A stretch of DNA of 64,000 nt from Pseudoalteromonas rubra. GTDB taxonomy: Bacteria > Pseudomonadota > Gammaproteobacteria > Enterobacterales > Alteromonadaceae. The translations under genes were made by a program, and so were the position numbers. The notes under the pieces were generated by a model. The model saw nothing but the letters and a program-made list of their open reading frames with translations. It ran no database searches and had not been told where the DNA came from. The stretch is from assembly GCF_005886805.2 (NCBI RefSeq), contig NZ_CP045429.1, positions 1,892,501 through 1,956,500 on the forward strand. Direction: 5' to 3'. Positions 28,004 through 37,004 of the stretch are shown here, piece by piece (the first letter of the stretch is position 1; every line of letters begins with the position of its first letter).

Positions 28004-28732
28004 TCAAAGAGAAATTGCTGCGGCTTTCGCCAGTTCATCAATATCCAGAATCGTGATGAATTTGCCCTCAACTTTGATGATCTCTGCCTTTTGGAAGCGA
28101 CTTAACAGTCGGCTAATGGTTTCAACGGTCAGCCCTAAGTAATTACCAATTTCGCCTCGTGTCATGGTGAAACGGAACTCTTTGCGAGAGAAACCACGCT
28201 CGCCGAAACGATTAGACAGGTTGTAGATGAAGGTTGCAAGGCGCTCTTCAGCGGTTTTTTTGTTGAGCAACAGCAGCATTTCTTGATCATAGTTGATCTC
28301 GCTGCTCATTAACCGCATGATTTGTTGTCTGAGTTTTGGCAGTTTGCCAGCCAGCTCATCTAGAGTGTCAAAGGGGATTTCACACACCATGGAGGTTTCC
28401 AGAGCTTGTGCAAAACTCTGATGCTGCATCTTATTGATGGCATCAAAACCCACTAAGTCACCAGCCAGGTGGAATCCTGTAATCTGCTCGTCACCTTGTT
28501 CTGAAATAGTGTAGGATTTAAACGACCCGGAGCGTACAGCAAAAATTGAGTTGAGTTCGCTACCGGACTCGAACAAAAAGTCCCCTTTGTGAAGGGGTTT
28601 TTTACGCTCGATGATTTCATCCAGCTTGTCCATTTCGTTACCATTTAGAGAAAAGGGCAGGCACAGTTGGCTGATACTGCAGTTATTGCAGCTGATAGTA
28701 CATTGACTTTTTGAACGATTACTTAAATCCAT
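28004..28732 (-). CDS. fnr: FNR-type oxygen-sensing transcription regulator
   Basis: 242 residues from ATG 28732 ([10 protein letters not shown]). The cluster cysteines are C11, C15, C18 and C24 at the N-terminus plus C117, the spacing typical of FNR (C-x3-C-x2-C-x5-C). A cyclic-nucleotide-binding-like fold follows, and the HTH near the end reads [21 protein letters not shown], carrying the FNR recognition-helix residues E, S and R. It loses its [4Fe-4S] cluster in oxygen and activates anaerobic or microaerobic genes when reduced. It lies in the same direction as the cbb3 oxidase genes, which are classic FNR targets. The frame to 28786 has no better start. Confidence 0.95.
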   Translation of the reverse strand: MDLSNRSKSQCTISCNNCSISQLCLPFSLNGNEMDKLDEIIERKKPLHKGDFLFESGSELNSIFAVRSGSFKSYTISEQGDEQITGFHLAGDLVGFDAINKMQHQSFAQALETSMVCEIPFDTLDELAGKLPKLRQQIMRLMSSEINYDQEMLLLLNKKTAEERLATFIYNLSNRFGERGFSRKEFRFTMTRGEIGNYLGLTVETISRLLSRFQKAEIIKVEGKFITILDIDELAKAAAISL

Positions 28733-28959
28733 AACAAATCCGTTATCTATGACGCACGTTAATGATATTCTATTAGATGTGGTCATATTTTAATACTTGA
28801 ACTTTGCGATATCTGGTGCCCAGATATACCATCTATTAGTCGGGGTTTTGGTTCTAAACATTGAAGAACCAAACCGCGTCTTGATCATTTTAGGTCAAAA
28901 AACTCCCATTCTCCGACCAGCATAGATGACTCTCATCTAATAGTATTACTGGCTCTAGA

Positions 28960-29631
28960 TTAATGTACTAGTTTATCCGTTGCAATGATTAGTAGATAAA
29001 AGCCATACCAAATAAAAATATTGCCTAACGCAATCCGTGTCGCTTTATGATTTAAAAACGTGCTGAGCATTTGAGCGGATTGTCCCACCGCTAGCATGGC
29101 CGGAAAAGTGCCAAGTGCAAAGGCCGCCATGATGAGTGCGCCACTTAAACTACTGTTTGCTTGCAGGCTCCAGGTCAGGGCAGAATAGACTAGCCCACAG
29201 GGGAGCCAGCCCCATAGTGCACCATAAGCTAATGCTTTGGTTTTTCTGTCTATCGGGAGCAAATACTTGTTGAGCCGAACAAGGCGTTGCCAAAGCAGCC
29301 ATTTACCAGCTTTTTCCAGCCAGTTAAGGGTGGCAGCCAGGCGCATGACATAAATACCAACCAGCAGCATAAAAATACCGCTAAGTACATTCAGCATATT
29401 TGCAAATAACGTGCTTTGCTTGGCAAATGCGGCACCTAGCCCTGCAACCAGTGCTCCGGCCACCATGTAGCTACCTAGTCTTCCCAGGTTGTATAGTAGT
29501 GCCGTCACAAAGGGCGACTGTTTGGTCTGGGCGAGTTGCAGGCTTGATGCAATTCCACCGCACATGACTAAACAATGGCCGCTACCAACCAGGCCCATGA
29601 TAAAGGCGCTAAATAGACTTATCTCGGTCAT
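28960..29631 (-). CDS. TauE/SafE-like membrane protein of the cbb3 assembly cluster
   Basis: 223 residues with about six membrane segments, starting FSAFIMGLVGSGHCLVMCGGIASSL; this start is characteristic of the sulfite exporter TauE/SafE-like family found beside ccoS in many gammaproteobacteria. The C-x3-C in HCLVMCGG could bind copper, which would fit a role in cbb3 copper supply; that is an inference. The gene overlaps ccoS by 23 bases and is probably translated from the same mRNA. Its function is not proven in the family. Confidence 0.8.
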   Translation of the reverse strand: MTEISLFSAFIMGLVGSGHCLVMCGGIASSLQLAQTKQSPFVTALLYNLGRLGSYMVAGALVAGLGAAFAKQSTLFANMLNVLSGIFMLLVGIYVMRLAATLNWLEKAGKWLLWQRLVRLNKYLLPIDRKTKALAYGALWGWLPCGLVYSALTWSLQANSSLSGALIMAAFALGTFPAMLAVGQSAQMLSTFLNHKATRIALGNIFIWYGFYLLIIATDKLVH

Positions 29632-29791
29632 TACTTTTGTTGTGTTGCTCTTTATCGTCTTCGAACAGAATGCTGTGGCCTTGCTTATTCAGATCAGAAA
29701 ACTGCTCACTTTTGACGGCCCAAAAAAAGACCCCGATTGCGATGATGACAAATAAAATCGCGATGGGAATAAGGATATAAATAATACTCAT
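29609..29791 (-). CDS. ccoS: CcoS, cbb3 oxidase maturation protein
   Basis: 60 residues: one membrane helix (about 3-25) with the CcoS hallmark FFWAVKSEQFSDL just after it, then a short polar tail. CcoS is needed to insert cofactors into cbb3 oxidase. The start codon overlaps the ccoI stop as ATGA (29788-29791), and its end overlaps the following TauE/SafE-like gene, so it is tightly embedded in the operon. Confidence 0.92.
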   Translation of the reverse strand: MSIIYILIPIAILFVIIAIGVFFWAVKSEQFSDLNKQGHSILFEDDKEQHNKSNDRDKSI

Positions 29792-32163
29792 AGTTTCAGT
29801 AACCTCAAAGAGTTAGTGATCACCAGAATCGAGCTCGCAGACATACCTATGACAGCCACCCAAGGGGGCACTAATCCCATCGCAGCGAGCGGCAAGATTG
29901 AACCATTATAACAAAGTGACAAAGTGAGGTTTTGTTTTATCACTGTTTTGGTTTTTTTAGCGACCTGATGCAGTGTTTGCAATGACTTAAGATCGCTGTT
30001 TAGGAGCACTACATCGGCGGTATTTTTCGAAATATCAGCGCCGGTTTCCATCGCGATGGATAAGTGTGCGCTGTTAAATACCGGGCTATCATTTACACCA
30101 TCGCCAACCATGCCAACAATATGCTGCTGTGCGGACCAGGATTCGACTTGGCGCTGCTTATCTTGTGGCGAGCAAGCATTTTTATAAGTATCTAACCCCA
30201 GTTCCAAAGCCAGGTCTTTTACAGCATTTGAGCTATCACCGCTAAGTAGGTGGCAGCTCAGGCCCTGGCCCTGGGCATAATGAATTATCTCAGGCGCGCT
30301 ATGTCGAACTTTATCTGCCAGGTAGAAATCAGCGACTGGCTGGCCATCCACAAACAAAGTTGCTTGAGCAAAAGAGCTGTGATTGCCAAACCAGGCGGAT
30401 TTACCGATAGCGACAGGTTGTTGATTAAATAGGGCCTTTACACCGCTCCCCGTGACGACTTCAACGTCACTTAGCTGCCTTGGAGACACTAGCTGTTCGG
30501 TAAATGCTTTCGCGATTGGATGCTCGGAATAACGCTCCAGAGCAACGGCCAGCGCCATTACATCGGACTCCTGCCAGCTTTTGTCAAGTATGCTGATGGA
30601 TTCGATAGAGAAACGACCTTCGGTGAGGGTACCGGTTTTGTCAAACGCCATTCTAGTCAGCTTAGGCACAGTTTCGAGTACATGGCTTTCTTTGATTAGG
30701 ATCCCTTTACGGGTAAGCGTTGCGACGGCACATGTGAGTGCTGTCGGAATTGCCAAACTGAGTGCACATGGGCAAGTTGCAACTAACACAGAAATGGTCA
30801 CCCAAAATGCATGGGGTGGGTCTATTTGGTACCAGGCAACCGCAGTAATAGAGGCGAAAATCAATAAGCAGGCGACAAACCACTGCGCCACTTTATCTGT
30901 GACTTCGACGATTTTGGGGCGCTTTGTCAGAGCGTTGTGTTGCAGCTTAATGATTTGATTAAGTAGTGTATTTTGACCTACTTTGTTGATTTCAATGGTG
31001 ATCACGCCATCATGATTGATGGTGCCGGCATAGACCTGATGAGTTTGGTATTTTTTCACGGGTAAGTGTTCACCCGTCATCATAGATTCGTCAACGGTTG
31101 TAGAGCCTGAGATTAATACGCCATCGGCCGGGATGGTTTCACCAGGCTTGATCATAATCTGATCGCTCAGTTGCAAGCTTTTCGCAGCAACGATTTTTTG
31201 CTCGCCATTGGGCAATAATTTACGCGCGGTCAGCGGTAACAGTTTTTGCAAGTTAGCAGTAAATTCACTGGCCTTCAGCCTGGCCCGAAACTCCAGATAT
31301 TTACCGAGTAAAAGCAAAAAGGTGAACATACAAATGGATTCAAAGTAGACTTCTCCCACAGACATCACTGTGGCATAGCAGCTTGCAGCGTATGCACCAA
31401 AGATGGCCAGTGAGACGGGGAGATCCATATTAAGCTGTTTGGCTTTGAGCCCTTTAATGGCATTGGTCAAAAATGGCATGGCCGAGTAGAGGATCACCGG
31501 AGAGGCTAAAAATAAACTGATCCATCGAAAATACTGTTCGAAATTGTCTTCCATGCCGGAAAACATGCCAAAGTACATGGCAAACGCAAACATCATGACT
31601 TGCATGGTCATGAGGCCCGCAACACCTAGCCGGCGTAAATAGGCTTTAGCGACGGTTTGCTTTTGTGCGGCTTCATCGTCGGCCTGAAAAGGGTAGGCCT
31701 TGTAGCCAATTTGGTGCAGTGATTTAATAATCTCGCTCAGTTTATACTGCTGTGGGTGCCACAAGATCATGGCTCTGTGCGTTGATGTGTTAACGTCAAC
31801 CCGCGCAACACCTTTAAGTCCAAGTAATTGTTTTTCAATTAACCAGGCGCAGGCGGCACAGCTAATACCTTCAACACTGAGTAATACTTCCTGCAGCTCG
31901 CCTTGCTGACTGACAAAGTCTTGCTGAATTTCAGCATTGTCATAACTCAACAGCTCTTTTAATTGTTCCGGGACCAGCTCTTCGACTTTGCCCGCACTGT
32001 CGGTTCGAAATTTATAATAGTCGCTCATGCCCTGAGCTAGAATGGTTTCGGCGACCGCCTGACAGCCAGTGCAGCAGACAGGCTGCGGCTGGCCTTCAAA
32101 TTTTACGTGAGCAGAAAACCCCGGCGGTACGGGCTCCAGACAATGAAAACAACTGGTTGTCAT
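29788..32163 (-). CDS. ccoI: CcoI/FixI copper-transporting P-type ATPase
   Basis: 791 residues. An N-terminal cysteine-rich region (CFHC, CCTGC) precedes a heavy-metal-associated domain with GISCAACAW. Then come membrane helices, the actuator loop with TGEHLP, the ion-binding CPC in TCPCALSLAIPTAL, the phosphorylation motif DKTGTLT and the hinge GDGVNDSP. It moves copper across the inner membrane for the cbb3 heme-copper centre. It is flanked by ccoH upstream (5-base gap) and ccoS downstream (4-base overlap). The length is normal for the family. Confidence 0.95.
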   Translation of the reverse strand: MTTSCFHCLEPVPPGFSAHVKFEGQPQPVCCTGCQAVAETILAQGMSDYYKFRTDSAGKVEELVPEQLKELLSYDNAEIQQDFVSQQGELQEVLLSVEGISCAACAWLIEKQLLGLKGVARVDVNTSTHRAMILWHPQQYKLSEIIKSLHQIGYKAYPFQADDEAAQKQTVAKAYLRRLGVAGLMTMQVMMFAFAMYFGMFSGMEDNFEQYFRWISLFLASPVILYSAMPFLTNAIKGLKAKQLNMDLPVSLAIFGAYAASCYATVMSVGEVYFESICMFTFLLLLGKYLEFRARLKASEFTANLQKLLPLTARKLLPNGEQKIVAAKSLQLSDQIMIKPGETIPADGVLISGSTTVDESMMTGEHLPVKKYQTHQVYAGTINHDGVITIEINKVGQNTLLNQIIKLQHNALTKRPKIVEVTDKVAQWFVACLLIFASITAVAWYQIDPPHAFWVTISVLVATCPCALSLAIPTALTCAVATLTRKGILIKESHVLETVPKLTRMAFDKTGTLTEGRFSIESISILDKSWQESDVMALAVALERYSEHPIAKAFTEQLVSPRQLSDVEVVTGSGVKALFNQQPVAIGKSAWFGNHSSFAQATLFVDGQPVADFYLADKVRHSAPEIIHYAQGQGLSCHLLSGDSSNAVKDLALELGLDTYKNACSPQDKQRQVESWSAQQHIVGMVGDGVNDSPVFNSAHLSIAMETGADISKNTADVVLLNSDLKSLQTLHQVAKKTKTVIKQNLTLSLCYNGSILPLAAMGLVPPWVAVIGMSASSILVITNSLRLLKL

Positions 32164-32168
32164 AGTGT

Positions 32169-32660
32169 CTACTTATATTCTGGGGAAATGGCGACTTTCT
32201 GAGTGGTGGGTAATTGCAGTTTTTCTTTGAGCTTCCAGCTTTGGTCCATAGGTTCCAGAAAAACAGTAAACGCGCCACGATGTGGCTCATCCAGAATGGC
32301 GGTGAATTCACCAGCAGCATTAGCAAGCAGGGTCACTTCAAAGTCATACTTCTTGACTGTGCGGTGGTAAAAAGATGCCTTCAATGCATTTACTTTACTG
32401 TGATCACCTTTGGTGAACGTAAAGCTTATTCTTTCTTCAGTGACATCAAGATCACCATGTAAATACAAAGCTTTAGCTTTATCGAACTTGCTGAGTTCAA
32501 GGTTAATGGCTTTACCTTTTTTATAGTAGTCGTCGACCACCATGTCGGGACCATTACCGACGGCAAAAATCACTAAAAAAACGCAGGCAATAATGGTAAC
32601 CAGCGGAAAAAACATTAAAAACCAAGGCCAAAAATTCTTATACCAGGGAGTAGGGTTCAT
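32169..32660 (-). CDS. ccoH: CcoH/FixH cbb3 oxidase assembly protein
   Basis: 163 residues. The start MNPTPWYKNFWPWFLMFFP followed by one membrane helix is typical of the FixH family, and the rest forms a periplasmic domain with FixH signature DDYYKKGKAIN. It helps assemble or stabilise the cbb3 oxidase. The gene starts a second transcriptional segment of the cluster, just after the ccoP terminator, and runs into ccoI with only five bases between. Confidence 0.92.
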   Translation of the reverse strand: MNPTPWYKNFWPWFLMFFPLVTIIACVFLVIFAVGNGPDMVVDDYYKKGKAINLELSKFDKAKALYLHGDLDVTEERISFTFTKGDHSKVNALKASFYHRTVKKYDFEVTLLANAAGEFTAILDEPHRGAFTVFLEPMDQSWKLKEKLQLPTTQKVAISPEYK

Positions 32661-32720
32661 AACGACTCAACAGCTTAATTTCAGTGGCAATATTCTATCT
32701 TATTTGGGGTTAAATACCTA

Positions 32721-32749
32721 AAAAAAAGCCTCCGATTGGAGGCTTTTTT
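32721..32749 (-). terminator. Terminator between ccoP and ccoH
   Basis: Stem AAAAGCCTCC/GGAGGCTTTT (32724-32733 with 32738-32747), loop GATT, T-run on both strands. It splits the cbb3 structural genes from the assembly genes. Confidence 0.85.
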
Positions 32750-32778
32750 GATCTTAAATAAACTTATAATCTATTCGA

Positions 32779-33744
32779 TTATTTCTCCTGAGAGAGGCTG
32801 TACACATAGGCTGTAAGCAGGTGTACTTTGTCTTCACCCAGAATGTCTTTCCAAGCTGGCATTACACCAGCACGGCCATGACGCAGTGTTTCTTCAACAG
32901 CACGTTGAGAACCACCGTACAACCAGATGTTATCGGTCAGGTCAGGCGCACCAAATGGCAGGTTGTGAGCGACAGAGCCCTTACCGTCCATACCGTGACA
33001 AGCCGCACACATTGCGAACTTCGCTTTACCAGCATCAGCATCTTTTTGGTTTACTTTACGGCCAGACAAACTCAGTACATATGCAGTCATTTCTTTAATG
33101 CCCTGGTCACCCAGTGCATCCTGCCAACCTGGCATCGCAGCAACACGACCTTGCAGTAGTGTTTCTTTGATCTTGTCAGGTGTACCGCCGTACAACCAGT
33201 CATTGTCTGCCAGGTTAGGGAAGCCCATTGCACCACGAGCATCTGAACCATGACACTGTGCACAGTTTTGCGCGAACAAACGTTGACCAATTTCAAGTGC
33301 TTTTTGATCTTTTGCCAGTGTTTCGATGTCTTGCTCAGCAAATGCTTTGAAGATAGGACCAAAACGTTCGTCAGCAGCTTCAAACTCTTTATCAAGTTGA
33401 ACCCAGTGACCGTTTGCTTTGGCTTCTTCAATTGCTTTTTTAGACTCCTCGAGAGACGTTACGCCCTGGTTAGAGCTTGTCCAGTTCAAAAAGCCTGCAA
33501 AGTTACCTAAACCTGGGTAAGCAGCAAGATAGTAAACAGACCAGATAAATGTTGCGAAGAACATGTAAGTCCACCACTTTGGTAGTGGGTTGTTTAGTTC
33601 TTCGATTCCGTCAAACTCGTGACCACAGCTTTCGCCTTCTTCAACACCTGCATAGTTTTTCAGGTTCCAAAGCAGCAAGCCAAAGATCAGAGCCAGACAC
33701 GCCAAGGTCAATACAATGACCCAAATACTCCAAAAGCTAGTCAT
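32779..33744 (-). CDS. ccoP: Cbb3-type cytochrome c oxidase subunit III (CcoP)
   Basis: 321 residues. Two membrane helices at the N-terminus (about 5-28 and 58-76) are followed by two cytochrome c domains with heme motifs CAQCH (161-165) and CAACH (246-250). Methionine ligands are likely in PGWQ/MPAW segments. It carries electrons to CcoO and CcoN in the inner membrane. The ATG overlaps the ccoQ stop as ATGA, so translation is coupled. It is the last gene of the structural operon and is followed by a terminator. Confidence 0.95.
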   Translation of the reverse strand: MTSFWSIWVIVLTLACLALIFGLLLWNLKNYAGVEEGESCGHEFDGIEELNNPLPKWWTYMFFATFIWSVYYLAAYPGLGNFAGFLNWTSSNQGVTSLEESKKAIEEAKANGHWVQLDKEFEAADERFGPIFKAFAEQDIETLAKDQKALEIGQRLFAQNCAQCHGSDARGAMGFPNLADNDWLYGGTPDKIKETLLQGRVAAMPGWQDALGDQGIKEMTAYVLSLSGRKVNQKDADAGKAKFAMCAACHGMDGKGSVAHNLPFGAPDLTDNIWLYGGSQRAVEETLRHGRAGVMPAWKDILGEDKVHLLTAYVYSLSQEK

Positions 33745-33926
33745 TTTTCAGACTCCTTTTCCTCGTTTGAGATTGTGTTATTGTGTTTTTTTTCATCTTC
33801 AAAAATGGCATTGGCAGCGTCATCAAAACGACGTTTGCTACGCTTGCTGTATGCCCACACAACAATCACTATGAACAGTACTAAAATTACCAGAGTCAAA
33901 ATGCCTCTGTATGTGCCGTAATCCAT
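33741..33926 (-). CDS. ccoQ: Cbb3 oxidase subunit CcoQ
   Basis: 61 residues with one membrane helix (GILTLVILVLFIVIVVWAY) and a charged cytoplasmic tail. The position between ccoO and ccoP and this shape identify it as CcoQ, a small stabilising subunit. It overlaps ccoP by four bases. The sequence itself is weakly conserved in the family. Confidence 0.9.
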   Translation of the reverse strand: MDYGTYRGILTLVILVLFIVIVVWAYSKRSKRRFDDAANAIFEDEKKHNNTISNEEKESEK

Positions 33927-33932
33927 AACAAA

Positions 33933-34553
33933 TTACTTCAAATGTGTGCCAAGTTGCTGAAGGTAAGCAATCAGGGCTTCCATTTCGGTTTTGCCCTTTA
34001 CTGCGGCTTCAGCACCTTGAATGTCCTCGTCGGTGTATGGCACACCAAAGTTACGGAACACTTCAAGTTTCTTAGCGGTTAATTGACCGTCCAATACATT
34101 CTCATTGAGCCAAGGGTAGCCAGGCATATTTGACTCAGGTACCACAGAGCGAGGGTCCATCAGGTGCGCAAAGTGCCAGTCATCTGAGTAACGCTGACCT
34201 ACGCGCGCGAGGTCTGGACCTGTACGCTTAGAGCCCCACTGGAACGGGTGATCCCAAACTGATTCACCAGCTACAGAATAGTGGCCGTAACGCTCAACTT
34301 CGTCACGGAAAGGACGGATCATTTGCGAGTGGCAGTTGTAGCAACCTTCACGTACGTAGATATCACGACCTTCCATTTCCAACGCTGTTAGAGGGCGTAA
34401 ACCATCAACAGGCTGAGTGGTGTCTTTTTGGAACATCAGTGGGGTAATCTCAACGAGGGCACCGAAGCTGATGGCAAAAACCGTCAGGATAGCCATCAGG
34501 CCAACGTTCTTTTCGACGATTTCATGTTTGTTTGAAGAGTTATTATTGCTCAT
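33933..34553 (-). CDS. ccoO: Cbb3-type cytochrome c oxidase subunit II (CcoO)
   Basis: 206 residues from ATG 34553, with AAGGGG eight bases upstream; a GTG at 34562 is a weaker alternative. One membrane helix (about 18-38) anchors a monoheme cytochrome c domain with CYNCH at residues 71-75. The ribosome-binding site lies in the end of ccoN. Electron transfer from CcoP to CcoN is its role in the complex. Six bases separate it from ccoQ. Confidence 0.94.
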   Translation of the reverse strand: MSNNNSSNKHEIVEKNVGLMAILTVFAISFGALVEITPLMFQKDTTQPVDGLRPLTALEMEGRDIYVREGCYNCHSQMIRPFRDEVERYGHYSVAGESVWDHPFQWGSKRTGPDLARVGQRYSDDWHFAHLMDPRSVVPESNMPGYPWLNENVLDGQLTAKKLEVFRNFGVPYTDEDIQGAEAAVKGKTEMEALIAYLQQLGTHLK

Positions 34554-34565
34554 ACTCGACACCCC

Positions 34566-35999
34566 TTAAGCCATTTGTGTGTTAGCGTCGGTGGTCAAAG
34601 AGCCACTCTTAGCTGCTACAGTACGGTACACGTTGTAAGCCATTACCAGCATACCAATCACGATAAATACACCGCCCAGGAATCGCATGATGTAGAAAGG
34701 CTTAGACGCTTCAAGAGACTGTACGAAGCTGTACATTAAAGTACCGTCAGAGTTAACTGCACGCCACATCAGACCTTGCATAACACCAGAGATCCACATT
34801 GCAACGATATACAGAACAACACCGACTGTGTGTAGCCAGAAGTGGGTGTTAACCAGTTTAACGCTGTACATGTTGGCGTGACCAAATAGTGCAGGGATCA
34901 GGTGATAAATAGCACCAATAGAGATCATTGCTACCCAACCTAGCGCACCAGAGTGCACGTGGCCGACTGTCCAGTCAGTATAATGTGATAGCGCGTTTAC
35001 GGATTTGATTGCCATCATTGGGCCTTCGAAGGTAGACATACCGTAGAAAGACAGAGAAACAACCAAGAAGCGAAGTACCGGGTCGGTACGTAGTTTATGC
35101 CAGGCACCAGACAGAGTCATAATACCATTGATCATACCACCCCAAGAAGGAACGAACAGGATCACAGACATTACCATGCCCAGAGACTGAGTCCAATCAG
35201 GTAGCGCGGTGTAGTGTAAGTGGTGAGGGCCTGCCCAGATATATAGAGAAACCAGTGCCCAGAAGTGAACTACTGATAAACGATAAGAGTAAACAGGACG
35301 ACCTGCTTGCTTAGGCACGAAGTAGTACATCATACCCAGGAAGCCTGCGGTTAGAAGGAAACCTACCGCGTTGTGACCGTACCACCACTGAACCATAGCA
35401 TCTACCGCACCCGCATAAATAGAATATGACTTGGTAAGAGATACAGGTACAGCCATGCTGTTTACAATGTGCAGTACTGCAACAGTAATAATGAAGCCCG
35501 CGTAGAACCAGTTCGCAACGTAAATGTGTGACACTTTACGCTTGATCAGCGTGCCGAAGAAAACAACAGCATACGTTACCCAAACTACAGCGATTGCAAT
35601 ATCGATTGGCCACTCAAGTTCAGCATATTCTTTAGAAGATGTGATACCCAGTGGCAGCGTGATAGCTGCTGCAAGAATGATTGCTTGCCAGCCCCAGAAA
35701 GTGAAAGCGGCTAGCTTATCGGAGAATAAACGCGTCTGACACGTACGCTGTACAACATAGTAAGATGTTGCGAAAAGTGCACTAGTACCAAATGCGAAGA
35801 TTACTGCGTTCGTGTGTAACGGACGAAGTCGAGAGTAAGTTAACCATGGAATGTCGAAGTTTAACGCAGGCCACGCAAGTTGCGCCGCGATAAATACACC
35901 TACACCCATGCCAACGATGCCCCAAATCACTGTCATTATAGCGAATTGGCGTACAACCTTATAATTGTACTCAGTTTGTGATGCTACTGTTTGGCTCAT
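34566..35999 (-). CDS. ccoN: Cbb3-type cytochrome c oxidase subunit I (CcoN)
   Basis: 477 residues with about twelve membrane helices. Conserved heme-copper features are visible: [14 protein letters not shown] (heme ligand histidine), [17 protein letters not shown] (active-site histidine region), GPHHLHYT (copper ligands) and [10 protein letters not shown]. It is the catalytic subunit that reduces oxygen to water and pumps protons with high oxygen affinity. It is the first gene of the ccoNOQP operon, and its upstream region should hold an FNR-dependent promoter. The length is normal. Confidence 0.96.
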   Translation of the reverse strand: MSQTVASQTEYNYKVVRQFAIMTVIWGIVGMGVGVFIAAQLAWPALNFDIPWLTYSRLRPLHTNAVIFAFGTSALFATSYYVVQRTCQTRLFSDKLAAFTFWGWQAIILAAAITLPLGITSSKEYAELEWPIDIAIAVVWVTYAVVFFGTLIKRKVSHIYVANWFYAGFIITVAVLHIVNSMAVPVSLTKSYSIYAGAVDAMVQWWYGHNAVGFLLTAGFLGMMYYFVPKQAGRPVYSYRLSVVHFWALVSLYIWAGPHHLHYTALPDWTQSLGMVMSVILFVPSWGGMINGIMTLSGAWHKLRTDPVLRFLVVSLSFYGMSTFEGPMMAIKSVNALSHYTDWTVGHVHSGALGWVAMISIGAIYHLIPALFGHANMYSVKLVNTHFWLHTVGVVLYIVAMWISGVMQGLMWRAVNSDGTLMYSFVQSLEASKPFYIMRFLGGVFIVIGMLVMAYNVYRTVAAKSGSLTTDANTQMA

Positions 36000-36348
36000 T
36001 TTCCGGATTCCGCTGCAATTAATGCGATTAGAAATGATTAACCTGTAATACAGGCCCTGTTTTTTTATTTCAACAAACCCGTTTGAGTTACATCCCGTGG
36101 AACAAAACTCTCACCAGCTTGAGAAACCCTTATTTTTGCAAGGAAATAATAATTTTTTTGCAAACGAAAAGATACTACAAACACCTAAAATAATGACATC
36201 AATCAAACTTTGTACGAGTCATTTGCTTAATGAGTACGCGAATTGCGCAATATCAAAACAAATTGCAAAACTTAACGCCAAAGGCTGGCTGAAAAGAGCT
36301 ATTCCACATAAACTGAATGTCTTTTCAAGATGTCACACACTAAGCATT
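36000..36348. other. Divergent promoter region between ccoN and a small lipoprotein gene
   Basis: 349 bases between the two start codons. It is AT-rich with repeated TTTGCAA blocks (near 36136 and 36157). A candidate FNR box lies at 36193-36206 and a weaker one (TTGAG-TTAC-ATCCC) at 36083-36096. An open frame in line with the lipoprotein gene crosses this region but has no coding character. Confidence 0.5.
36193..36206 (-). promoter_or_regulatory. fnr: Candidate FNR box upstream of ccoN
   Basis: On the minus strand it reads TTGAT-TGAT-GTCAT, eight of ten matches to TTGATnnnnATCAA. The centre is about 200 bases before ccoN and 150 before the divergent lipoprotein gene. A good -10 at the right distance was not found, so it remains a candidate. 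Confidence 0.35.
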
Positions 36349-36807
36349 ATGCAGAAATTTTGCACACTACCCGGTGTTTTTTTAGCCACTTTCCTGACGG
36401 CCTGTTCAGACCCAAGTACCATTATACATGAAAGTTCAGAAAATAGTGAAAGTTCGCAAACTTCCTTGAACTGTGTTGCCTCATCACCATGTAAAAATGG
36501 TGATGAGGCACTTTGGAGTTCAGGCAAAAAATTACATCCAGAAACCCCTTTTAACTTGTCTCTGGCTCTCAGTTCGTCCGATTTAAAGGTACGGTCTGCT
36601 TGGTTGGAAGGCACTCAAATGTACATGGGTACCATCCCTGTTTTTTTTACGCATCAGCAAGCTGAATTTTGGTCAGCAGAGGTGATGGTAGGCGCTTGCA
36701 GTGAACCTGTAATGGAGTGGCGTTTGACAGTCGAACTAGCAGATTTGACGGGGGAGGTTGAATATGTCAGAAATGTCACATTCAGTCTTTATACTACGCA
36801 AGAATGA
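36349..36807 (+). CDS. Small lipoprotein divergent from ccoN, unknown function
   Basis: 152 residues from ATG 36349. A signal peptide ends in the lipobox LTAC (about residue 18), followed by SDPSTIIHESSENSES, a serine-rich linker. The body is a beta-rich domain (residues 70-150). A C-x6-C pair (NCVASSPC) lies near residue 40, encoded in an exact 14-bp inverted repeat. I do not recognise the family. Being divergent from the cbb3 operon and possibly sharing its regulatory region, it could be linked to respiration; nothing in the protein shows that. An 84-codon upstream extension is rejected for lack of a start signal. Confidence 0.65.
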   Translation: MQKFCTLPGVFLATFLTACSDPSTIIHESSENSESSQTSLNCVASSPCKNGDEALWSSGKKLHPETPFNLSLALSSSDLKVRSAWLEGTQMYMGTIPVFFTHQQAEFWSAEVMVGACSEPVMEWRLTVELADLTGEVEYVRNVTFSLYTTQE

Positions 36808-37004
36808 AATCAATGTTGGAAAAGTTCACCTTTGCGTTTTATATTTGTTTACAAAGAAGTGTGTTTTGCAATGACTTTGTTAAGAGTATTGAGTATATTG
36901 ATGGTCTAAAGTACCCAAATTAGCTTAAGAGTCTCGTTTGACAAAAACATTCGCATAGGCAAATAAATAAAGAAAAACACGCAAGCTATTTAAGGAGACC
37001 TCTA

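Noticed and set aside
28881..28898. FNR-like site TTGAT...GTCAA upstream of fnr
   Set aside because: The half-sites are eight bases apart instead of four, so it does not fit an FNR box.
36097..36348. N-terminal extension of the small lipoprotein
   Set aside because: No ribosome-binding site at its start, and the extension would put a lipoprotein signal peptide inside the protein.
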